From Polaribacter sp. Hel1_85 (lineage in GTDB: Bacteria > Bacteroidota > Bacteroidia > Flavobacteriales > Flavobacteriaceae): 64,000 bases of DNA. Shown here piece after piece: positions 55,445-64,000 of the stretch. The first letter of the stretch is position 1, and the number at the start of each line of letters is the position of its first letter. The position numbers and the translations under genes are program-made. Where the stretch lies: assembly GCF_000766795.1 (NCBI RefSeq), contig NZ_JPDS01000002.1:1396001-1460000 (forward strand), written 5' to 3'. A model generated the notes under the pieces. The model was given only the letters and a program-made list of their open reading frames with translations. It searched no databases and had not been told where the DNA came from.

Positions 55445-55870
55445 TTAATTTGGTAATTCTCTAAAAAAATCATTTATAAGAGTCTTTTGGCCCTCTTTAA
55501 AAATATTCAGGCAATTAAAGTTTACTAAAATTCCTTTTCGAGCTTTTAATAAATGCATATACGTTAGTAACTGTGCTTCAAATATAGGTTGAATTTCTTT
55601 TACGGATTTTAATTCAACAACTAAACAATCTTCAATAAGTAAATCTGCTCTTAATTTTGCTTCTATTTTTTTACTTCTGTACGTAATAGGAACCTCTAGT
55701 TCTGATAAAAAAGAAATTCCTTCATATTTTAACTCTTCAATTAAACACTGATGATAGACACTTTCTAATAAACCTGGTCCTAATTCTTTATGAACATTTA
55801 TACAGCATCCTAAAAAAGAATAAGTAATATCATTTAAGTATTGTTTTGTTATTTTTATAGTTTTTCTCAC
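55445..55870 (-). CDS. GxxExxY protein
   Basis: It encodes 141 residues. The name motif lies in HKELGPGLLESVYHQCLIEEL (about 27-47), and the PD-(D/E)XK-like core LRADLLIEDCLVVELKSV (D, then E-x-K) is present, so the fold is nuclease-like. LLTYMHLLKARKGILVNF follows. The family is widespread and uncharacterised, often near repeats or in mobile contexts. Here a repeat with TGTGCCTACGTGGT lies just upstream. Confidence 0.88.
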   Translation of the reverse strand: MRKTIKITKQYLNDITYSFLGCCINVHKELGPGLLESVYHQCLIEELKYEGISFLSELEVPITYRSKKIEAKLRADLLIEDCLVVELKSVKEIQPIFEAQLLTYMHLLKARKGILVNFNCLNIFKEGQKTLINDFFRELPN

Positions 55871-55885
55871 AATTTAGTGAAAAAT

Positions 55886-55926
55886 ATAAAAACCTATGAT
55901 TTCTATGTGCCTACGTGGTCAATTTA
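55886..55926 (+). repeat. TGTGCCTAYGTGGT interspersed repeat, copy 1
   Basis: AAAACCTATGATTTCTATG followed by TGCCTACGTGGTCAA resembles 62964-63003 and 63048-63084 in this window. It lies upstream of the GxxExxY gene, on the opposite strand. Confidence 0.55.
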
Positions 55927-55941
55927 TTTAATATTTAAGAA

Positions 55942-56712
55942 TTATAGAGATATTTTTCCACTAAAAACAAAAGTAGCAGATCCTTTTAAAAATACATTTG
56001 TATAAACACCATTTTCTTCAGTAAAGGAAACTTCTAAATTTCCACCTTCTACAGGTAATGAAATTAAGTTGCTATCTGTTTTTTTAGTTTTATGCATTGC
56101 AATGGCAACAGCTGTAACTCCCGTTCCACAAGCTAAAGTTTCATTTTCAACACCTTTTTCATAGGTTCTAACCCTAAAAGTAGTATCATCAATTTGTTCA
56201 ACAAAATTTACATTACTTCCAGGTTCACAATAAGAATATCTAATTTCTTTTCCTTTTTCAAAAACAGGAAAAACATCTAAACTGTCTACCAATTCAACAT
56301 GATGTTGAGTGCCTGTATAAGCAAAAACAGAGTTTTCTTGAACTTTAATTTCATCAACATCTATCATTTTTAATGAAACAATTCCATTTTCTATCGTTGC
56401 TAAATGTTCTCCATCAACAGCAATAAACTTCGTTTCAGAACCAATAATTTCTAAATATTTCGCAAAAGCAACTGCACATCTGCCTCCGTTTCCGCAGAAA
56501 GTCTGACTACCATCTGCATTAAAGTAAATCATTTTAAAATCGTAATTAGCATCATTTTCAATTATAATAACGCCATCAGCACCAACACCAAAATTTCTAT
56601 CACAAAGTTTAGAAATAATAGCGATGTTTTCTTTTGGAAAAGTTTTTGATCTGTTGTCTATCATCACAAAATCGTTTCCTGTTCCTTGATATTTATAAAA
56701 GTCTAAATTCAT
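55942..56712 (-). CDS. dapF: Diaminopimelate epimerase
   Basis: It converts LL- to meso-diaminopimelate for lysine and peptidoglycan. The 256-residue protein has both catalytic Cys: FCGNGGRCAVAFA (first half) and ETLACGTGVTAVA (second half). MNLDFYKYQGTGNDFVMIDNR is the standard start. It stands alone on the minus strand, upstream of the plus-strand protease gene. Confidence 0.94.
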   Translation of the reverse strand: MNLDFYKYQGTGNDFVMIDNRSKTFPKENIAIISKLCDRNFGVGADGVIIIENDANYDFKMIYFNADGSQTFCGNGGRCAVAFAKYLEIIGSETKFIAVDGEHLATIENGIVSLKMIDVDEIKVQENSVFAYTGTQHHVELVDSLDVFPVFEKGKEIRYSYCEPGSNVNFVEQIDDTTFRVRTYEKGVENETLACGTGVTAVAIAMHKTKKTDSNLISLPVEGGNLEVSFTEENGVYTNVFLKGSATFVFSGKISL

Positions 56713-56833
56713 TAGCGCAAATATAAGTATTATATGAGTAAAAAAGGATTGTTAAAAACCGGTTAAAATCCGTTAAAATGAAGTTAAACAGATTTTTTGA
56801 AAATGTTAATATTGTATATTTGAGTATTAAAAA

Positions 56834-58231
56834 ATGAAGAACATGAAGAAATTTTTAAGCTTATTAGGAATGGCAATCTTAGGAGGTGCCATAACATTAG
56901 GAGGATACAAAATTCTTTTTAATGAAAATGTTATTGTTGAAAGAACAATTACCCAACCAATAAAAACGGTTACAGCAAATTACAACCCTGTATTAGATAA
57001 AATTAATACGGTTACTAACTCTATAGATTTAACAGTAGCTGCAGAAAATACTATACATGCAGTAGTGCATGTTAAAAATACAGCAGTTAGAACACAATCT
57101 AATCCTATGGATATTTTCTTTGGAAACGGAAATGGGACCAGAAAATTTGAACAAGTTGGAACAGGAAGTGGTGTGATAATTTCTCAAGATGGATATATTG
57201 TTACCAATAATCATGTGATTGATGCTGCTACAGAAATTGAAATTACTTTAAATAATAGACAAAAGTATAAAGCTGAATTAATTGGAACAGATAAAGACAA
57301 TGATATTGCTTTGTTAAAAATAGATGCAGATTTAGATTTACCTTATATTCCATTTGCAAATTCAGACAATATTAAAATAGGTGAATGGGTTTTGGCTGTT
57401 GGTAATCCTTATAACTTAACATCAACCGTAACTGCAGGTATTGTAAGTGCTAAAGGTAGAGATTTGGAAGGGAATTCTGCTATTGATTCTTTTATACAAA
57501 CAGATGCAGCCGTAAATCCTGGAAATAGTGGAGGAGCTTTGGTAAATACGCGTGGCGAATTAGTTGGTATTAATACAGCTATTACATCTAAAACAGGTTC
57601 TTTTATTGGGTATTCATTTGCTGTACCTTCTAACATTACAAAAAAAGTAATTGATGATTTATTAGAATTTGGAGCTGTACAAGAAGCAATTTTAGGAATC
57701 AATATAGATCAAAGAGAAGCTGATATTGATGGAGTAAAAATTGCAGGTGTAAGTGATAAAGGTGGTGCAGAAAAAGGGGGGTTAAAAACAGGAGATGTTA
57801 TTAAAAAAGTGAATAATGTTAAGATTTCTAAATTCTCTGAGTTAAGAGGACAATTAACTGCAAAAAGACCTGGAGATTTTGTAGATATTACTGTAGATAG
57901 AGATGGAGAAGTTTTAACCAAAAGTGTAAAACTAAGCAAAAAAGACTCTTATGTTTCAAATAGTTTAAATGTTGTTTTAAAAGATTTAGACAAAAAAGAA
58001 ATGAAAAAATTTGATATTACTGGAGGAGCAAAAATAATTACAAATCAAAATAAAAATTTAATTTACTATGGTGTTAAACAAGGTTATATCATTACTAAAA
58101 TTAATAAAAAACCAGTTTTAAATGCCAGTGAAGCTGTTAAAGAAATAGATGCATCTTTTGGTTCTGGAAACCCTATTTATTTAGAAGTTATTAATTTAGA
58201 AGGAGAAAGAGAGCGTTATGCTTTTAGATAG
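56834..58231 (+). CDS. HtrA/Deg-type serine protease
   Basis: It encodes 465 residues. A membrane or signal helix (about 6-24) opens the protein. The protease domain has the triad in IVTNNHVID (His), DNDIALLKID (Asp) and NPGNSGGALVN (Ser). A PDZ domain (about 285-365, KGGLKTGDVIKKVNN) and a second degenerate PDZ (about 400-460) follow. Deg proteases degrade or refold misfolded envelope proteins. It has its own terminator. Confidence 0.9.
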   Translation: MKNMKKFLSLLGMAILGGAITLGGYKILFNENVIVERTITQPIKTVTANYNPVLDKINTVTNSIDLTVAAENTIHAVVHVKNTAVRTQSNPMDIFFGNGNGTRKFEQVGTGSGVIISQDGYIVTNNHVIDAATEIEITLNNRQKYKAELIGTDKDNDIALLKIDADLDLPYIPFANSDNIKIGEWVLAVGNPYNLTSTVTAGIVSAKGRDLEGNSAIDSFIQTDAAVNPGNSGGALVNTRGELVGINTAITSKTGSFIGYSFAVPSNITKKVIDDLLEFGAVQEAILGINIDQREADIDGVKIAGVSDKGGAEKGGLKTGDVIKKVNNVKISKFSELRGQLTAKRPGDFVDITVDRDGEVLTKSVKLSKKDSYVSNSLNVVLKDLDKKEMKKFDITGGAKIITNQNKNLIYYGVKQGYIITKINKKPVLNASEAVKEIDASFGSGNPIYLEVINLEGERERYAFR

Positions 58232-58253
58232 AAAATAATAAATATTATAATTG

Positions 58254-58283
58254 AAAATCCTGATAAATTATCAGGATTTTTTT
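58254..58283 (+). terminator. Terminator after the HtrA gene
   Basis: AAAATCCTGATAA (58254-58266) and TTATCAGGATTTT (58268-58280) form a perfect stem followed by T. It lies 22 bases after the stop codon. Confidence 0.82.
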
Positions 58284-58368
58284 ATTTACGAAAATTTAAC
58301 GAAATCGATTTCGTATATTCGAAAAAAGAAATACTTTTGCAGCAAATTTTTAAATTAGTTACACAACT

Positions 58369-59811
58369 ATGTCAACAAACTTAAATTACGAAGAAGAAGT
58401 TTTAATACAAGCTCAAAACAGAAGAGCTACTGTAGAATTTATTACAATTGTTAACGATTTATGGTATGATAAATCAATAGAATTAGTCCTTTTTAGAAAT
58501 CCTTTAGTGGATAAAAGAGCAAGTGAGGTTTTAAATTTAATAAGCTACGCAAAAGAATTTGTTAGCAAACCCATTTCAATTCAAGATGCGCTAGATATTG
58601 CAAAAGCAATTCAACAAATAGACTTGCCATCATCAAAATTAGATATCGGAAAATTGGCTTATGAATGTCATTTAAACCCTAAAAAAGGAGCAGACAAAGT
58701 AGCTTTTGTAAAAAACAAATTAAAAGGAGCAACAGAATCAAAAGACATTCAGCCAAAAGATGTTGTTTTATATGGATTTGGTAGAATTGGTCGTTTATTG
58801 GCTAGAGAACTCATGTCTAAAATGGGTAAAGGATCTCAATTGCGTTTAAGAGCCATTGTAACTCGTGGAGAAATTAATGAAACTGTATTAGAAAAAAGAG
58901 CTTCTCTATTAAGTATAGATTCTGTGCATGGAAATTTTTTAGGAACTGTAGAAACTGATGCTGAACATAATGCTTTAATCATAAATGGAACAACTGTTCA
59001 TATGATTTCTGCCAATAATCCAGAAGATATAGATTATACAAAATACGGAATTAAAGACGCTTTAATAATTGATAATACAGGTGCTTTTAGAGATGATGTT
59101 GCTTTAAGTAGACATTTAAAAGCAAAAGGAGCAAGTAAAGTTTTATTAACTGCACCAGGAAAAGGTATTCCAAATATTGTGCATGGTGTAAATCACAAAA
59201 AATACAACCCAGATTCTGTAGATATTTTTTCTGCAGCTTCTTGTACAACAAATGCAATTACACCGGTTTTAAAAGTTTTAGAAGACAATTTCGGAATTAA
59301 AAAAGGGCATTTAGAAACGATTCATGCGTACACAAATGACCAGAATTTGGTAGATAATATGCATAGTAAATATAGAAGAGGAAGGGCTGCAGCTTTAAAT
59401 ATGGTAATTACAGAAACAGGCGCAGGTGCAGCAGTTTCTAAAGCAATTCCGGCTTTAAAAGGTAAATTAACTTCCAATGCAATTAGAGTTCCTGTTCCTA
59501 ATGGATCTTTGGCAATTTTAAATTTGCAGTTAAATACAATAGTTTCTAAAGAAAGTATCAATTCAATTATAAAAAAATACGCTTTAGAAGGTGATTTGGT
59601 TGAGCAAATTAAATATTCTTTAGACAATGAGTTGGTTTCTTCAGATATTATAGGTTCTACTGCACCATCAATTTTTGACAGTAAAGCAACAATTGTAGAC
59701 AAAGAAACTATTGTAATTTATATTTGGTATGATAATGAATATGGCTATTCTCATCAAGTAATGCGTTTAGCAAAACATATCGCAAAAGTAAGAAGATATA
59801 CATATTATTAA
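58369..59811 (+). CDS. gapA: Glyceraldehyde-3-phosphate dehydrogenase, long form
   Basis: It encodes 480 residues, longer than the usual 335. An N-terminal extension of about 125 residues comes first, then the Rossmann domain (YGFGRIGRLLARE near 131) and the catalytic domain with Cys in AASCTTNAITP, followed by HAYTNDQNLVDN. The long form is normal in Flavobacteriia, where several GAPDH variants exist. The NAD or NADP preference is not read here. Confidence 0.92.
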   Translation: MSTNLNYEEEVLIQAQNRRATVEFITIVNDLWYDKSIELVLFRNPLVDKRASEVLNLISYAKEFVSKPISIQDALDIAKAIQQIDLPSSKLDIGKLAYECHLNPKKGADKVAFVKNKLKGATESKDIQPKDVVLYGFGRIGRLLARELMSKMGKGSQLRLRAIVTRGEINETVLEKRASLLSIDSVHGNFLGTVETDAEHNALIINGTTVHMISANNPEDIDYTKYGIKDALIIDNTGAFRDDVALSRHLKAKGASKVLLTAPGKGIPNIVHGVNHKKYNPDSVDIFSAASCTTNAITPVLKVLEDNFGIKKGHLETIHAYTNDQNLVDNMHSKYRRGRAAALNMVITETGAGAAVSKAIPALKGKLTSNAIRVPVPNGSLAILNLQLNTIVSKESINSIIKKYALEGDLVEQIKYSLDNELVSSDIIGSTAPSIFDSKATIVDKETIVIYIWYDNEYGYSHQVMRLAKHIAKVRRYTYY

Positions 59812-59849
59812 TAAATTTATTATTGCAAGGCACGCAGCAATTTTAAATT

Positions 59850-59881
59850 AACCCAAAGCAATAATTTGTTTTGGGTTTTAT
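59850..59881 (+). terminator. Weak terminator after GAPDH
   Basis: AACCCAAA (59850-59857) pairs with TTTGGGTT (59870-59877) across a 12-base loop, and a T/A run follows. The stem is short, so termination may be partial. Confidence 0.5.
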
Positions 59882-59890
59882 TTTTTTTGA

Positions 59891-60042
59891 AGCTATTTCC
59901 TGCTTTCCACTATATCTTTTTATGCTTAATTTACTTCAGCATCTGCTTCTTTTATCAAAATCATTTTTATAATTTAACTGAAACTAAAACAAGTTAAGCA
60001 TAAAAAGGATGCCGTTTCAATCAGGGCTAAACTAGTTTGCCA
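59891..60042 (+). repeat. Intergenic hairpin repeat, fullest copy
   Basis: The left arm begins AGCTATTTCCTGCTTTCCAC then TATATCTTTTTATGCTTAAT. The right arm reads GTTAAGCATAAAAAGGATGC then CGTTTCAATCAGGGCTAAAC. TTTTTATGCTTAA and TTAAGCATAAAAA are exact inverted repeats 63 bases apart. CTTCAG and CTGAAAC continue the pairing inside. The other copies are at 708, 24619 and 63936. Confidence 0.75.
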
Positions 60043-60115
60043 ATTTCTTAGTAATAATTCTATTTCAGTTCTTTAAGTTTTACTATTTTTATAAAAATTT
60101 TTCTTTAGAAAATAG

Positions 60116-62125
<2,010 letters not shown>

Positions 62126-62133
62126 TTTTTTTT

Positions 62134-62628
62134 ATGGATAAATTTAATGTTTCGGTTAAAGATTATGTTTTTATAGATTTTAATTTAAGTAGAATTACTT
62201 TTTGGTTTAAAGGTATCCCTAAAGACACTCACTTCACATTAGCCTTTAATAAAAATAGTGATTACATAAATTTTCATATTACAAGACACATACCTGCTAA
62301 TGATATAAAAAATAATCCTAAAATTGAAATAGTAAGAATAGAAAAGAAATCAATAGAATTGTTAGAGTATGATATTGCTTTTATTTTTTTTAATTTATTT
62401 TTTTCTGAAATTGAAATTAAAAATTACGAATCTAATAGCTTTATGTTTATTTCAAGTAAAGATAAAGAATCAGATGATTTGTCTATAGCATTTTTAAAAA
62501 AGATAAAACCTTTTTTTAGTCTAAAGCAAAAATCGAGGTTTAAATTACAAGGTGATATAAAAGTGAAAATTAAAAGTTTATTAGAAGAAACAGAATTAAG
62601 ATCTTTTTATAATAACAAAAAAAAATAA
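62134..62628 (+). CDS. Unrecognised protein, 5' part of a gene split at an A tract
   Basis: It encodes 164 residues beginning MDKFNVSVKDYVFIDFNLSR. The text is beta-rich with charged helices and no signal peptide. The stop codon at 62626-62628 comes just after nine A (62617-62625). Another frame with matching composition is open from there to 62924 (next entry). A -1 shift on A-AAA-AAA would join them into about 264 residues. I do not recognise a family. The gene lies 8 bases after ligA. Confidence 0.6.
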   Translation: MDKFNVSVKDYVFIDFNLSRITFWFKGIPKDTHFTLAFNKNSDYINFHITRHIPANDIKNNPKIEIVRIEKKSIELLEYDIAFIFFNLFFSEIEIKNYESNSFMFISSKDKESDDLSIAFLKKIKPFFSLKQKSRFKLQGDIKVKIKSLLEETELRSFYNNKKK

Positions 62629-62924
62629 CTTCACAAAGCATAGAAATTGTTGATAGTGGTTTTCTAATTAATAAAAAAGATGATTCTATTGCTGTATTAA
62701 AGATAAAAGATAAATGGTTTAAATTCAATGATGAATTAAATTATAAAGCATCTGATTTCTTAATACCAATTTTTGGTTTGGAAAATTCAGGTAAAATAAT
62801 TTCTAGAGTTGAAATGTCTTTAAAAACTATTAGTAATTTAAATTCATTAAATGAGTGTGAATCACATAATATAGAATCAATAATTTTAAAACTCAATGAT
62901 GATTTCAGAAGTAAGTTTGATTAA
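62616..62924 (+). pseudogene. 3' part of the split gene, open frame without own start
   Basis: The frame runs from 62616 to the stop 62922-62924, about 100 residues: QSIEIVDSGFLINKKDDSIAVLKIKDKWFKFNDEL and further to RSKFD. There is no ATG, GTG or TTG near its start, so it cannot be translated on its own in the usual way. It is the likely continuation of 62134-62628 through a -1 frameshift or slippage at the run of nine A. A one-base deletion or a sequence error would look the same. Confidence 0.6.
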
Positions 62925-62963
62925 AAAAAAGTATTAATTTTAGGCTTTTTAAAATCATAAAAC

Positions 62964-63084
62964 AATAAATCTATGTTTTTCTAATGTGCCTATGTGGTAA
63001 AACTAAAAATACTTTGGTATTTAATTTATAGTCATTTACAGAAACCAATAAAACAATGTTTTTCTATTATACCTATATGGTAAA
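62964..63084 (+). repeat. Two TGTGCCTATGTGGT interspersed repeat copies
   Basis: AATCTATGTTTTTCTAATG then TGCCTATGTGGTAAAA (62964-63003), and ACAATGTTTTTCTATTAT then ACCTATATGGTAAATAAA (63048-63084), are copies of the sequence seen at 55886. The first copy is close to that one and the second more decayed. They fill the gap between the split gene and the DUF4294 gene. Confidence 0.55.
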
Positions 63085-63096
63085 TAAAATAAAAAA

Positions 63097-63831
63097 TTGA
63101 AAAAAATACTCTACATATATATAATAACAATTTCATGTATCACTTTTTCACAAAAGAGAGAAGTAGATTCTTTACCTATTAATATAGACGATTATGTTTT
63201 TGTAAAACCAGGAGATACTTTAACAGTAAACCTTAATGAGTTTTCATTATTACCAAAACACAAGTTCAAATCTAGAAACGATATTCGTTATTATTTATGG
63301 TTTCGTAGAAAAGTTTTCAAAGCCTATCCATATGCACAATTGGCTTCTAAAAGGTTAGATTCTTTAAATGTTCGATTAGAAAGAATTCAATCAAAAAGCA
63401 AAAGAAGAGCGTATACAAAATTAGTTCAAAACTACATAGAAGGTGAGTTTACAGATCAAATTAAGAAAATGACAACTACAGAGGGGCGCATTCTTATAAA
63501 ATTGATTCACCGTCAAACAGGAAAAACTGCATTTAAAAACATTAAGGTTTTAAGAAGTGGTTGGAAAGCCTTTTGGTATAATACAACGGCAAATGTTTTT
63601 AAGCTTTCATTAAAAACAGAATACCATCCAGAATCAGATAATGAGGATTTTTTAATAGAAGATGTTTTACAACGCGCTTTTCAAGACGATAAACTCAAAG
63701 CTCAAACATCAAAGTTAACTTTCGATTTTGATGAAATCATTGCAAAGCGAAAAGCAGAAGTTAATGTAGAGGTTTACAAAGCAATGTTTGCAAAAATTAG
63801 AAAAAAGAATAAACGTAAAAAGAAGAAGTAG
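63097..63831 (+). CDS. DUF4294 domain exported protein
   Basis: It encodes 244 residues. TTG 63097 gives a signal peptide, MKKILYIYIITISCITFSQ. The core LWFRRKVFKAYPYAQLASKRLDSLN, then LIHRQTGKTAFKNIKVLRSGWKAFWYN, is what I recall as DUF4294. The tail is very basic (KKNKRKKKK). The function is unknown. The gene is alone on the plus strand at the window end. Confidence 0.8.
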   Translation: MKKILYIYIITISCITFSQKREVDSLPINIDDYVFVKPGDTLTVNLNEFSLLPKHKFKSRNDIRYYLWFRRKVFKAYPYAQLASKRLDSLNVRLERIQSKSKRRAYTKLVQNYIEGEFTDQIKKMTTTEGRILIKLIHRQTGKTAFKNIKVLRSGWKAFWYNTTANVFKLSLKTEYHPESDNEDFLIEDVLQRAFQDDKLKAQTSKLTFDFDEIIAKRKAEVNVEVYKAMFAKIRKKNKRKKKK

Positions 63832-63935
63832 TTTTCTTCGTGTGTTCCTTTTTTTTAGTTCAGTATTCATTTCAGGATTTCATTATATAATAAGGTATTC
63901 ATAATTAAATAATGTTATTTCAAAAAAAAAAGGTC

Positions 63936-64000
63936 GGGCTTTCCACTATATCTTTTTATGCAAAATAGCTTGTAAAAAGGTTTATTCACACCATAATACT
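63936..64000 (+). repeat. Intergenic hairpin repeat, copy 4 (cut by window edge)
   Basis: GGGCTTTCCACTATATCTTT then TTATGCAAAATAGC matches the left arm of copies 59891 and 24619. The right arm lies outside the window or is lost. It follows the DUF4294 gene. Confidence 0.6.

Overview
The window is AT-rich chromosomal DNA of a marine-type member of the Flavobacteriaceae, closest in feel to Polaribacter or Tenacibaculum. This is judged from gene content, with no database search. Supporting signs are TonB receptor plus DUF4249 lipoprotein, GIN/DUF2807, PspC with PadR, DUF4294, a monomeric NADP isocitrate dehydrogenase, the long GAPDH, many SPII lipoproteins, AT-rich leaders without Shine-Dalgarno sites, and promoter boxes of the Bacteroidetes form TAnnTTTG. 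No tRNA, rRNA, CRISPR array, transposase or prophage gene is visible.

Layout. 1-655 is the end of an unrecognised gene. 970-3423 is a five-gene thiol/redox operon (DoxX, OsmC, flavin reductase, MarR, pirin). 3546-10931 holds a FadH-like reductase, a secreted Gln/Arg-rich protein, an LpxD, a small membrane protein with EttA, and a FadL-type porin. 11011-20736 is the most unusual stretch. It has a membrane protein on the minus strand, then a small lipoprotein, a TPR sensor kinase and a response regulator, then a run of short genes, many Cys-rich or exported. The run ends in an eight-gene operon with TerB-like, coiled-coil four-TM, VWA-lipoprotein and nuclease genes. Palindromes of one 8-4-8 geometry lie in front of several of these genes. 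In three of them a TAnTTTTG box follows exactly 19 nt later, which suggests a local regulon of the kinase/regulator pair.

20853-34353 carries a secreted repeat protein, DinB-like protein, MurQ cluster, TonB receptor/DUF4249 pair, isocitrate dehydrogenase, L19, a GT39-type glycosyltransferase, TrmD and DUF2721. 34549-38465 is a minus-strand PadR/PspC/GIN envelope operon. 38689-48444 has DUF4442, AIM24, a sugar transporter, a 7TMR-DISM LuxR regulator, PrmC, a GNAT enzyme, a LEA-like lipoprotein, RibD, HAD, EamA and a YigZ protein. 48454-63831 is mostly housekeeping: thioesterase, DnaA, LMW-PTP, an RsmI-like methylase, a muramidase-like protein, DUF2279, MltG, GxxExxY, DapF, an HtrA protease, GAPDH, LigA and DUF4294.

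The strongest anomalies are these. Two genes (ribD and the muramidase-like gene) can only start full length at ATC. Short interspersed GAGCGCAGTCGA / TCATTTCGAC elements are translated in frame inside RibD and PrmC. One gene after ligA is split at a run of nine A, with an A AAA AAA slippery site. A hairpin repeat family with ends related to CTTTCCACTATATC occurs four times between genes. A kinase-linked promoter family precedes an undescribed envelope operon.
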